From positions 1 through 9,630 of the forward strand of contig JAOUPW010000034.1 of NCBI GenBank assembly GCA_029879665.1: a DNA stretch of 9,630 bases, written 5' to 3'. Shown piece after piece: positions 1 through 6,877 of the stretch; position 1 is the first letter of the stretch; the number at the start of each line of letters is the position of its first letter. The translations under genes were made by a program, and so were the position numbers. The stretch is from Rhodospirillales bacterium (GTDB lineage: Bacteria; Pseudomonadota; Alphaproteobacteria; Rhodospirillales; JAOUPW01). Below the pieces are notes generated by a model. It worked only from the letters and a program-made list of their open reading frames with translations, ran no database searches and was not told the DNA's origin.

Positions 1-260
1 GGTTTTTCCTCGGCGACGGCGGAAAGGATCGCGGCAAGATGATAGATGGCGCCGATTTCGTGGCGGCGCAAAACCTCGCGCAGTTCGTGGGGATCGCTGC
101 AATCCAGGTGCTCGAACGGCCCCTGCCCGGCGCCGCCGGTGAAAGGCACGCTGCGGATATCGGAAGCCACCACCCGTTCGGCGCCGTAGCGTTCCCTCAG
201 CGCGGGCACGAGTTCCGAGCCAATCTGTCCCAGGGCTCCCGTGACTAGGATTTTCCGCAT
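1..260 (-). CDS. L-threonine 3-dehydrogenase, SDR (epimerase-like) type, N-terminal part
   Basis: This is the first 86 codons of an NAD-dependent extended short-chain dehydrogenase; the rest lies beyond the left edge. What I see is an N-terminal Rossmann fold with a glycine motif GALGQIG at residues 8-14, an acidic residue D34 in ASDIR where NAD ribose would bind, and YHLAAILSA at residues 73-81. This set closely resembles the UDP-galactose-epimerase-like threonine dehydrogenases known from Thermoplasma and Flavobacterium. That family oxidises L-threonine to 2-amino-3-ketobutyrate, which is normally split by glycine C-acetyltransferase (kbl). Whether kbl follows cannot be seen. The ATG is preceded by GGAGG with a 5-nt spacer, which supports this start. 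The gene lies 124 bp downstream of maeB on the same strand. An AT-rich TAATATATT (minus strand, 292-300) sits in that gap without a convincing -35, so co-transcription or a separate promoter are both possible. Another sugar epimerase/dehydratase cannot be excluded because the catalytic YxxxK lies outside. Confidence 0.8.
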   Translation of the reverse strand, partial: MRKILVTGALGQIGSELVPALRERYGAERVVASDIRSVPFTGGAGQGPFEHLDCSDPHELREVLRRHEIGAIYHLAAILSAVAEEK

Positions 261-384
261 ACCGGCCTCCGGAGTACGGCGATCGCCAGGGAATATATTA
301 GCACGCCTTGGGGGGCGCGCGCGAAGCCCGCAAACCTTACTCTAAGCCAGTCGAATCCAAAACCGCCGCCGCAGGCAATCTATA

Positions 385-2649
385 TCAATAAAGGGTTTCA
401 TGCGCCGCCAGCGCCGCCATGTTCACCATGTCGGCGACCGTGGCGCCCATGGGCACGATCTGCGCCGGCTTGGAAAGCCCCATCAGCAAGGGCCCGATCA
501 CCGTGGCCTCGCCCAGTTCGTCCATCAACTTGGTGGAAATCTGCGCCGAGTGCAGCCCCGGCATGATCAGCACGTTGGCCGGCCCGGTCAGGCGGCAGAA
601 GGGGTAAAGCTCCATCAGCTCGGCGCTCAACGCCACGTCGATGCCCATCTCGCCGTCGTATTCAAAGGAAACCGGGCGGCCGTCGAGAATATTCACGGCC
701 TCGCGGATGGTTTCCGACCTGGAGAGTTGCGGGTTGCCGAAATTGGCGAAGGAAACCAGCGCCACCCGGGGTTCATGGCCCATCTTGCGCGCCACCGCCG
801 CCGCCTGGGTCGCGATATCGGCAAGCTGTTTCGGGTTGGGCAGTTCGTGCACGGCGCTGTCCGCAATGAACAAGGTCTTGCCCCGCGCCAGCATCATGGA
901 AAGGCCGAACACGGTTTCGCCGTGGCGGGGGTCGAGCACCCGGGAAATTTCAGCCAAGGCGACATGATAATTGCGGGTCAGCCCGGTAAGCATGGCATCG
1001 GCGTCACCGTGTTCAACCATGCAGGCGGCGAACACGTTGCGGTCCTGGTTGACCATGCGCTGGCAATCTCGGTAGAGCACGCCCTTGCGCTGCAACCGTT
1101 CGTACAGAAAATCCATGTAGCCCTCGGTCGCGGTGCTGAGCTTGGCGTTGTGGATTTCCAGGGTCTCGGCACCGGGCAGGCCGAGCTCCTCCATTTTCTG
1201 TTTTACCCTGTCTTCCCGCGCGATCAGGATCGGCGTGCCGTAGCCGGCGTTGCGGAAGGCAACCGCGGCGCGGATGCTTTTTTCTTCTTCCCCTTCGGCG
1301 AAGACCACCCGGCGCGGCCGGCTGCGCACGTCTTCGAAAATGGCCTGCAAGCTGCCGGCGGTGGGGTCGAGCCTAGCCGAAAGCTGGGCGGCGTAGGTGT
1401 CCATGTCGATCACCGGTTTGCGGGCGACACCGGAATCCATGGCCGCCTTGGCCACCGCCAAAGGCACCGCCGAAATCAGGCGCGGGTCGAACGGCGCCGG
1501 GATGATGTAATCGGGGCCGTATTTAAGGTGCTTGCCGGCATACGCTGCAGCGACTTCGTCGGGCACGTCTTCACGGGCGAGTTCGGCCAGGGCATGGGCG
1601 GCGGCGATTTTCATGTCTTCGTTGATGGTGGTCGCGCGCACGTCGAGCGCGCCCCGGAAAATATAGGGAAAGCCGAGCACATTGTTGACCTGGTTGGGGT
1701 AATCCGACCGGCCGGTGGCGATGATCGCGTCCGGGCGCACCGCCTTGGCGTCTTCCGGGGTGATTTCCGGATCGGGATTGGCCATGGCGAAAATGATCGG
1801 CTGCTTGCCCATGGATTTGACCATGTCCTGGCTGACCGCGTCCTTGACCGAAAGGCCGATGAAAACGTCGCAGCCTTCCATGGCTTCGGCCAGGGTGCGG
1901 GTTTCGGTCCTGACCGCGTGCGCCGATTTCCACTGGTTCATGTGTTCTTCGCGGCCCTGATAGATCACGCCCTTGGTGTCGCACATGATCAGATTGTCAT
2001 GGGACGCGCCCAGGGCCTTGATCAGTTCGGCGCAGGCGATCGCCGCGGAGCCGGCGCCGTTGACCACGAAGCGCGCGCTTTTGATGTCGCGCCCGGTTAG
2101 GTCCAGGGCATTGATGATGCCGGCGGCGGTGATGATCGCGGTGCCGTGCTGGTCGTCATGGAAAACCGGAATGTCCATCAATTCGCGCAGCCGCTGTTCA
2201 ATAATGAAACATTCCGGCGCCTTGATGTCTTCCAGGTTGATGCCGCCGAAAGTGGCGCCCAGATGTTTGACGCAATTGACGAACTCATCCACGTCCCGGG
2301 TGCTGACCTCCAGGTCGATGCCGTCGAGATCGGCGAAGCGCTTGAACAGAACGGCCTTGCCTTCCATCACCGGTTTGGCCGCCAGCGCGCCAAGGTCGCC
2401 GAGGCCCAGGACCGCGCTGCCGTTGGAAATGATCGCCACCAGATTCCCCTTGGCGGTGTAATCGTAGGCCAGCGACGGGTCGCGCTGGATTTCCAGGCAG
2501 GGCGCGGCGACGCCCGGAGAATAGGCCAGCGACAGGTCGTGCTGGGTGGTCAGCGGCTTGGTGGCGTGAATCTCGATTTTTCCCGGCCGTCCGCTGGCGT
2601 GCATGACCAGGGATTCCTGGTCCAGATCGTGAAACGGTTTTTTATCCAT
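385..2649 (-). CDS. maeB: NADP-dependent malic enzyme with C-terminal phosphotransacetylase-like domain (MaeB/Tme type)
   Basis: The 754-residue product oxidatively decarboxylates malate to pyruvate with reduction of NAD(P) in the cytoplasm. The N-terminal malic enzyme part spans about residues 15-430. It carries the catalytic tyrosine (Y43 in LAYSPGVAAP), lysine K98 in MEGKAVLFKRF, the metal-binding acidic residues E140, D141 and D166 (DDQHGTA), and a dinucleotide fold with VVNGAGSAA at 196-203. Residues from about 440 to the end form a phosphotransacetylase-like domain. In this family it is generally regulatory, and E. coli MaeB is inhibited by acetyl-CoA. The length matches the usual 750-770 residues, so the gene looks complete. 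NADP preference is inferred from its place beside mutS and glnD, as I recall for Sinorhizobium tme; the NAD-preferring Dme has the same architecture. The ATG follows GAAGGG with an 8-nt spacer. It lies 83 bp downstream of the stress-like gene on the same strand, with a possible promoter of its own between them. Confidence 0.95.
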   Translation of the reverse strand: MDKKPFHDLDQESLVMHASGRPGKIEIHATKPLTTQHDLSLAYSPGVAAPCLEIQRDPSLAYDYTAKGNLVAIISNGSAVLGLGDLGALAAKPVMEGKAVLFKRFADLDGIDLEVSTRDVDEFVNCVKHLGATFGGINLEDIKAPECFIIEQRLRELMDIPVFHDDQHGTAIITAAGIINALDLTGRDIKSARFVVNGAGSAAIACAELIKALGASHDNLIMCDTKGVIYQGREEHMNQWKSAHAVRTETRTLAEAMEGCDVFIGLSVKDAVSQDMVKSMGKQPIIFAMANPDPEITPEDAKAVRPDAIIATGRSDYPNQVNNVLGFPYIFRGALDVRATTINEDMKIAAAHALAELAREDVPDEVAAAYAGKHLKYGPDYIIPAPFDPRLISAVPLAVAKAAMDSGVARKPVIDMDTYAAQLSARLDPTAGSLQAIFEDVRSRPRRVVFAEGEEEKSIRAAVAFRNAGYGTPILIAREDRVKQKMEELGLPGAETLEIHNAKLSTATEGYMDFLYERLQRKGVLYRDCQRMVNQDRNVFAACMVEHGDADAMLTGLTRNYHVALAEISRVLDPRHGETVFGLSMMLARGKTLFIADSAVHELPNPKQLADIATQAAAVARKMGHEPRVALVSFANFGNPQLSRSETIREAVNILDGRPVSFEYDGEMGIDVALSAELMELYPFCRLTGPANVLIMPGLHSAQISTKLMDELGEATVIGPLLMGLSKPAQIVPMGATVADMVNMAALAAHETLY

Positions 2650-2709
2650 GGTGCCGCCCTTCCGCGAGGTGGCCTGTTTCGCGCAGGCTCACAAGTTTGA
2701 TGACTGAAT

Positions 2710-2715
2710 ATTATA
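2710..2715 (-). promoter_or_regulatory. candidate -10 box for maeB
   Basis: The minus strand reads TATAAT here, a perfect sigma-70 -10 hexamer, 60 bases upstream of the maeB ATG and inside the 83-bp gap after the stress-like gene. The hexamer 17 bases further upstream is GCATAA, a poor -35, and the only nearby TTG-like hexamer (TTGCGC) is just 6 bases away. The call therefore rests on the -10 alone. If real, it lets maeB be transcribed apart from the gene upstream. Confidence 0.3.
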
Positions 2716-2732
2716 TGGTATGCGCAACCCGA

Positions 2733-3233
2733 TTATGCATCGGCTCCGGGGTCATGAATATGAATGTTGTGGCCGCCGTTTTGGGCGAGCACCGAAATCG
2801 CCCTGTCTTCCGCCGCCTTGTCCGGCGTCCGGACCCAGAGGATGACGCCGCCGGCGGCCAGGGAACGGGCAAAATCTTCCGTGTGCGGCTTGGCCATGAC
2901 CTCGCCGAGAACTTCCTTGGCGGCGATGCCGGCGGTCGCCGCACCGATCACGGCGGCCAGGCTGGACGCGACGGGGCCGCCGACGAGAAGGATGGCGCCG
3001 GCGGCGACCAGGGAGCCTTCGTATTTCAGCTCGCCGACCAGGGCGACCAGCGCGTCCTTCCACGGCGTTCCCGGGGTGCCGGCGGCATCCAGGGATTCAT
3101 GGGACGACAGCACGCTGAGGTCGGCGCGCTCGAACCCGGAGCCGAGCAATCCCTCGACGGCTTTCTCGAAGGACGGGCGGTCGGCGAACAGGCTGACGGC
3201 TTCACGGACAGTACGGGGGGAGGCATTGGGCAC
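2733..3233 (-). CDS. Small glycine-rich protein resembling general stress protein 17M/YflT-like proteins
   Basis: The 166-residue protein has three visible parts. Residues 8-44 form an N-terminal segment with the pattern VREAVSLFADRPSFEKAV then LLGSGFERADLSVLS, typical of proteins built on the general stress protein 17M-like fold. Residues 73-105 form a Gly/Ala-rich hydrophobic stretch (SLVAAGAILLVGG onward) that could be a glycine-zipper membrane hairpin. The C-terminal segment, about 127-161, has GGVILWVRTPDKAAEDRA and ends NIHIHD. I recall many alphaproteobacterial hypothetical proteins of this shape; none that I know has a defined biochemical function. The start is GTG, preceded by AAGGA with an 8-nt spacer. 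Upstream in-frame codons reach a stop without a better start. The protein has no signal peptide. It is divergent from mutS and upstream of maeB on the same strand. I looked for an EcfG-type GGAAC -35 in the spacer and found none, so control by the general stress sigma factor is not supported. Confidence 0.75.
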   Translation of the reverse strand: MPNASPRTVREAVSLFADRPSFEKAVEGLLGSGFERADLSVLSSHESLDAAGTPGTPWKDALVALVGELKYEGSLVAAGAILLVGGPVASSLAAVIGAATAGIAAKEVLGEVMAKPHTEDFARSLAAGGVILWVRTPDKAAEDRAISVLAQNGGHNIHIHDPGADA

Positions 3234-3262
3234 GGGCGTTATCCTTATGTCGAAGGTCTTGG

Positions 3263-3287
3263 TATTCAGGTGTCCAGGTTATTCAGG
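3263..3287. repeat. Direct repeat TATTCAGG-N9-TATTCAGG in divergent promoter region
   Basis: Two identical 8-bp copies of TATTCAGG start at 3263 and 3280, 17 bases apart. A partial third copy (CCAGG at 3274-3278) lies between them, so CAGG recurs at about 8-9-base steps. The repeats lie 30-54 bases upstream of the stress-like gene's GTG and would fall in its 5' leader if the candidate -10 at 3323-3328 is used. They could be a regulator binding site; chance is also possible for a repeat this short. Confidence 0.35.
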
Positions 3288-3301
3288 CGTTCTCAAGCCG
3301 A

Positions 3302-3330
3302 GGTATATTTTTTTCTATCCCCAGTATACC
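3302..3330. promoter_or_regulatory. Interlocked candidate -10 boxes in an inverted repeat, mutS/stress-gene divergent region
   Basis: GGTATA at 3302-3307 and TATACC at 3325-3330 form a perfect 6-bp inverted repeat with a 17-bp T-rich spacer. The left arm contains plus-strand TATATT (3304-3309) and the right arm contains minus-strand TATACT (3323-3328). Either could serve as a -10 box, for mutS rightward or the stress-like gene leftward, with both starts predicted near 3316. No convincing -35 is visible for either, so both promoter assignments are tentative. This is the most AT-rich part of the spacer. Confidence 0.3.
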
Positions 3331-3388
3331 CCGCCATTGTGCCCCAAGGGAGGCGGTGAATCCTAGCCCGAAGGCATGGAAGAAAAGA

Positions 3389-3427
3389 CGGCAGGTGTGT
3401 TAAGGTTTTCCGCACCTGCCGGAAACC
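3389..3427 (+). promoter_or_regulatory. Two overlapping, mutually exclusive hairpins in the mutS leader
   Basis: Hairpin A pairs CGGCAGGTG (3389-3397) with CACCTGCCG (3413-3421). This is 9 perfect base pairs, extended by a G-T and a G-C pair, with an 11-nt loop. Hairpin B pairs GGTTTTCCG (3404-3412) with CGGAAACC (3420-3427), 8 pairs with one bulged T and a 7-nt loop. The 5' arm of B fills the loop of A, and the 3' arms overlap at 3420-3421, so only one can form fully. The element ends 12 bases before the mutS GTG. It could be a leader switch, or hairpin A alone a dyad operator. There is no T-run, so it is not an intrinsic terminator. Confidence 0.45.
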
Positions 3428-3439
3428 TGAAAGCTGCCC

Positions 3440-6253
3440 GTGACCGATCCCGTCCCAAACCCAACGCTTGATCCGCATGAAGGCGCCGCCGGACCCGTTC
3501 CCGGCTCGCCGCCGGACAGCGAAGTCTCCGCAAAATCCGCCGAAACAGGTAAATCCACAGGAAAAAACAAGGAAAAAAACAAATCCACCGAGGTCACCCC
3601 GATGATGGCCCAGTACCTGGCCATCAAAAAGGAATGCCCGGACGGCCTGCTGTTTTACCGCATGGGGGATTTTTACGAGCTGTTTTTCGAGGACGCGGTC
3701 CAGGCATCGGCAGCCCTGGACATCACCCTGACCAAACGGGGCAAACATCTGGGCGACGACATTCCCATGTGCGGGGTGCCGGTCCACAGCCACGAAAGCT
3801 ATCTTTCCCGCCTGATCCGCAAAGGTTTCAAGGTCGCGGTCTGCGAACAGACGGAAAATCCGGCGGAAGCCAAGAAGCGCGGCGCCAAGTCCGTGGTCCG
3901 GCGCGCGGTCGCCCGTCTGATCACGCCGGGAACGCTCACCGAGGACACCCTGCTGGATGCCCGGCGCAACAATTTTCTCGTCGCCCTGGCGGAAGCTTCC
4001 GGCAGCCTGGGTCTGGCCTGGCTCGAAATGTCCACCGGCGGCTTTCAGGCCCAACCGGTCACCGTGGCTACCCTGCCGGCGGCGCTGGCCCGGCTTAATC
4101 CCGGAGAAATCCTGCTGTCCGACACGTTAACCGGCAAGCCCCATTTGTTCGAAGCGCTGCGCGATTGGAAGGATGTGCTCAGCCCCCTGCCGGCCAGCCG
4201 TTTTGACAGCGACAACGGCGGCCGCCGGCTGGAAACCCTTTACGGGGTCAAGACCCTGGACGCCTTCGGTGCCTTCAGCCGCGCCGAAAGGGCCGCCGCC
4301 GGCGCCCTGGTGGATTACGTGGAACTGACCCAAAACGGGACCCTCCCGCGCATCGCGCGGCTCACCCGGCTGGAATCGGGCCAGGTGATGGAAATCGACG
4401 CCGCCACCCGGCGCAACCTGGAACTGACGGAAACCCTCGGCGGCGAACGGAAGGGCAGCCTACTCGCGGTGATCGACCGCTCGGTGACCGGCGCCGGCGC
4501 GCGCCTGCTATCCCGGTGGTTGTCGGCGCCGTTGAACGATCCCAAACCCATCGACCGGCGCCTGGACATGGTGCAGTTCTTCGCTGACGGTGAACGGCTG
4601 CTGGACGATATGCGGGCCTTGCTTCGCCGCGTGCCGGATATGGAACGGGCGCTGACGCGGCTCACCGTCGGCCGGGGCGGGCCCCGGGATCTGGCGGCGG
4701 TGCGGGACGGCCTGGCGCTCACCGCCGAGGCGCGGGCCGTGCTGGAACGGCAATCCGGCGCGCCACCTGAAGGAATAAATGATTTAAATCAAAGGCTTGG
4801 GCGCCACACGGAAGTGGTTGAACGGCTCAGCCGGGCGTTGGCCGACGAACTTCCCGTGCTCAGCCGCGACGGCGGATTCATCGCCAAGGGCTACGCGCCC
4901 GAGCTGGATGAATTCCGCCAGCTGCGCGACGAAAGCCGCCGCCTGATCGCCGCCCTGCAAAGTCGTTACGTAACCGAAACCGGAATCGCGCCGCTGAAAA
5001 TCCGCCACAACAATGTGCTCGGGTATTTTATCGAAGTGCCCTTGAAGCAGGCGGACAAGATGCCGCTGAACGCCGACGGACCCTTTATCCATCGCCAGAC
5101 CCTGGCCGGCGTGATGCGCTATTCCACCGTCGAGCTGGGCGAACTGGAAAGCCGCATCGCCAAGGCCGGGGCCCAGACTCTGGCTTTGGAGCTGAAACTG
5201 TTTGAGGACCTGGTCGGCGAGGTCACCGGCCGCGCCGACGCCGTCGCCGAGGCGGCCGCGGCCATGGCCGGGTTGGATGCCGCCGCCGGCCTTGCCCGTC
5301 TGGCGCTCGACCGGCGTTACGTGCGCCCGGTGTTGAACGACGGTAACGGGCTGGTCATCCGGGGCGGGCGCCATCCGGTGGTCGAGGCGGCGCTGGAAGA
5401 AACCAACGCCGGCGCCTTCGTCGCCAACGATTGCTCACTGGGCGGTGAAGGTGAGGACGAAAGGGATTCATCCGGCCGGCTGTGGCTGCTGACCGGGCCC
5501 AACATGGCCGGCAAAAGCACGTTTTTACGCCAGAACGCGCTGATCGCGGTGATGGCCCAGATGGGCTCGTACGTGCCCGCGGACTCCGCCCGCATTGGCG
5601 TGGTCGACCGGTTGTTTTCCCGGGTCGGTGCCGCCGACGACCTGGCGCGCGGGCGCTCCACCTTCATGGTTGAGATGGTGGAAACGGCGGCCATCCTCAA
5701 CCAGGCGGGGCCGAAGGCGCTGGTCATCCTGGACGAAATCGGACGCGGCACCGCCACTTTCGACGGCCTGTCCATCGCCTGGTCGGTGATCGAACACCTG
5801 CACGAAGTCAACCGATGCCGGGCGCTGTTCGCCACCCACTATCACGAACTGACGGCGCTCAGCACCAAGCTCGCCGGTCTTTCGTGTCACGCAATGCGGG
5901 TCAAGGAATGGCAGGGCGACGTGGTCTTCCTGCACGAAGTCGGCCCGGGGGCGGCGGACCGCTCCTACGGCATCCACGTGGGTCAACTGGCGGGGCTGCC
6001 GGAAGGGGTCATCGCCCGGGCCGAACAGATCTTGAAAACCCTGGAACAGGGCGAACAGTTTTCGTCCCTGACCCGTCTGGCCGACGACCTGCCGCTGTTT
6101 TCCCACGCCCCGGCGAAGGGGAGCGTCACCGCCCACCAGATTCCATCGGAAGTGGAAGCGGCGTTAAGCGCCGTCCACGCGGACGAACTCAGCCCCCGCG
6201 AGGCGCTGGAGCTGGTCTATCGACTCAAGGGGTTGCTCAAAAAAGAAGATTAG
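3440..6253 (+). CDS. mutS: DNA mismatch repair protein MutS
   Basis: The 937-residue protein recognises mismatches and small loops and recruits MutL. The mismatch-reading domain carries F78-Y79-E80 in [11 protein letters not shown], equal to the Phe-x-Glu wedge. The connector, lever and clamp domains follow to about residue 640. The ATPase has Walker [10 protein letters not shown] at 686-694, the signature-like [11 protein letters not shown], Walker [12 protein letters not shown] at 761-771 and [15 protein letters not shown] ending at 887 resembles a sliding-clamp binding motif, and [15 protein letters not shown] near the C-terminus matches the family's end. The GTG start gives a 54-residue low-complexity extension, Pro-rich then Lys/Asn-rich, longer than in E. 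coli. ATG at 3602 has a better ribosome site (GAGGT, 7-nt spacer) but would drop the Thr-Pro that precedes Met-Met in E. coli MutS too, so I keep the GTG. No other in-frame start exists between them. An in-frame stop at 3401-3403 limits extension. The ribosome site of the GTG is weak. Confidence 0.97.
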   Translation: MTDPVPNPTLDPHEGAAGPVPGSPPDSEVSAKSAETGKSTGKNKEKNKSTEVTPMMAQYLAIKKECPDGLLFYRMGDFYELFFEDAVQASAALDITLTKRGKHLGDDIPMCGVPVHSHESYLSRLIRKGFKVAVCEQTENPAEAKKRGAKSVVRRAVARLITPGTLTEDTLLDARRNNFLVALAEASGSLGLAWLEMSTGGFQAQPVTVATLPAALARLNPGEILLSDTLTGKPHLFEALRDWKDVLSPLPASRFDSDNGGRRLETLYGVKTLDAFGAFSRAERAAAGALVDYVELTQNGTLPRIARLTRLESGQVMEIDAATRRNLELTETLGGERKGSLLAVIDRSVTGAGARLLSRWLSAPLNDPKPIDRRLDMVQFFADGERLLDDMRALLRRVPDMERALTRLTVGRGGPRDLAAVRDGLALTAEARAVLERQSGAPPEGINDLNQRLGRHTEVVERLSRALADELPVLSRDGGFIAKGYAPELDEFRQLRDESRRLIAALQSRYVTETGIAPLKIRHNNVLGYFIEVPLKQADKMPLNADGPFIHRQTLAGVMRYSTVELGELESRIAKAGAQTLALELKLFEDLVGEVTGRADAVAEAAAAMAGLDAAAGLARLALDRRYVRPVLNDGNGLVIRGGRHPVVEAALEETNAGAFVANDCSLGGEGEDERDSSGRLWLLTGPNMAGKSTFLRQNALIAVMAQMGSYVPADSARIGVVDRLFSRVGAADDLARGRSTFMVEMVETAAILNQAGPKALVILDEIGRGTATFDGLSIAWSVIEHLHEVNRCRALFATHYHELTALSTKLAGLSCHAMRVKEWQGDVVFLHEVGPGAADRSYGIHVGQLAGLPEGVIARAEQILKTLEQGEQFSSLTRLADDLPLFSHAPAKGSVTAHQIPSEVEAALSAVHADELSPREALELVYRLKGLLKKED

Positions 6254-6768
6254 GCGGGCCGCCAGCCTTCGCCCGGGTCCGCTTCCATCACCTGCCCGGC
6301 GCCGATGAAGCGTTTGAGCAGCAGGAGGGCGCAGGCATGGGCCTCCGGCCCGCCGTGGCTGGCGCAGGCGAAGGCCAGCACCACCGGGCGCAGGCCGGCT
6401 TCGAACAAATCGACGGCGGATTTCAGGATGCAGTTGTCGGTGGCGATCCCGGCCAGATGAACGGTGGCGATGTTATTTAGTTTCAGATTCGAAACGAATT
6501 TGGGCGTGACACAGGTGTAGGTGGATTTGTCAATAATTTCAGCGTCCTGCCGAGGGGCGAAGGCCAGCCCGGCGTCTTCCGAGCCGGGCGCGAAGCGGTC
6601 CCAGTGCAACCATTTCCGGTGGGCCGAGCCTTCGGGATTGACGAACCGGGTGGCGGTGACGCGATCGAACCGGCCCTGCAGATCCTCGATCCGGGCCGGG
6701 ATCTGACCGGTCCACTGATTGATAAAGCCTTTCTGAACGTCGATAGCGACCAGCAGGGAATGGCTCAT
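6250..6768 (-). CDS. Cysteine hydrolase, isochorismatase family, substrate unknown
   Basis: The 172-residue protein has the Asp-Lys-Cys triad of the isochorismatase-like hydrolases: D10 in [12 protein letters not shown]81 in [10 protein letters not shown] and C113 in [12 protein letters not shown]. Length and fold match the usual single-domain size, so it should be an active soluble enzyme acting on an amide or related bond. The metal-binding Asp-x-His that marks nicotinamidases is not evident, and nothing points to isochorismate synthesis nearby, so I give no substrate. I chose ATG at 6768 because AGGAG lies 7 bases upstream. An in-frame GTG at 6801 adds 11 residues, overlaps that ribosome site and lacks its own. 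It is convergent with mutS, and the two stop codons overlap by 4 bp. It is divergent from glnD. It interrupts a mutS-glnD pair that, as I recall, is often adjacent in alphaproteobacteria, so it may be a lineage-specific insertion. Base composition does not stand out from its neighbours. Confidence 0.88.
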   Translation of the reverse strand: MSHSLLVAIDVQKGFINQWTGQIPARIEDLQGRFDRVTATRFVNPEGSAHRKWLHWDRFAPGSEDAGLAFAPRQDAEIIDKSTYTCVTPKFVSNLKLNNIATVHLAGIATDNCILKSAVDLFEAGLRPVVLAFACASHGGPEAHACALLLLKRFIGAGQVMEADPGEGWRPA

Positions 6769-6829
6769 GAGGTGCTCCTGGGGTTTCTCCGGGGCGGTCA
6801 CCCTTAAAATTTTCCGGCAACGGGATCTT

Positions 6830-6847
6830 CACCGGTGCTTATATATT
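6830..6847. promoter_or_regulatory. CACCGGTG palindrome beside an AT-rich box, hydrolase/glnD divergent spacer
   Basis: The 109-bp spacer between the hydrolase and glnD holds a perfect 8-bp palindrome, CACCGGTG (6830-6837), followed after four bases by TATATT (6842-6847), a fair plus-strand -10 for glnD about 31 bases before its ATG. A second palindrome, AAAATTTT, sits at 6806-6813. The hexamer 17 bases upstream of TATATT (AACGGG) is not a recognisable -35. A promoter for glnD must lie near here because the gene upstream is on the other strand, but its exact position is a guess. Confidence 0.3.
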
Positions 6848-6877
6848 AAGGGATACGGAAAGGATTAGTATAAGCCC

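Noticed and set aside
261..384. Possible terminator between maeB and the threonine dehydrogenase gene
   Set aside because: The GGGC/GCCC pairing in the GC-rich stretch near 310-330 is short and has no following T-run on the minus strand, so I do not call a terminator.
400..2100. A 566-codon open frame on the plus strand opposite maeB
   Set aside because: It is antisense to the malic enzyme and phosphotransacetylase motifs, has no recognisable domain, and its Arg/His/Gly-rich composition is typical of a reversed GC-rich gene.
3346..3403. A strong ribosome-site-like AAGGGAGG followed by GTG at 3356 and a 15-codon frame
   Set aside because: The spacing to the GTG is only 2 bases and the frame ends at a TAA after 15 codons. 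It is in frame with mutS but separated by that stop, so it is not an alternative mutS start.
3376..3471. A possible 31-codon leader ORF (ATG at 3376) overlapping the mutS GTG
   Set aside because: The ribosome site is only about one base from the ATG, the peptide shows no attenuator-like run of one amino acid, and short open frames are common by chance.
3293..4054. A 253-codon minus-strand open frame covering the mutS 5' end and leader
   Set aside because: It overlaps the conserved MutS mismatch-binding domain, shows no recognisable domain, and would cover the whole promoter region of mutS.
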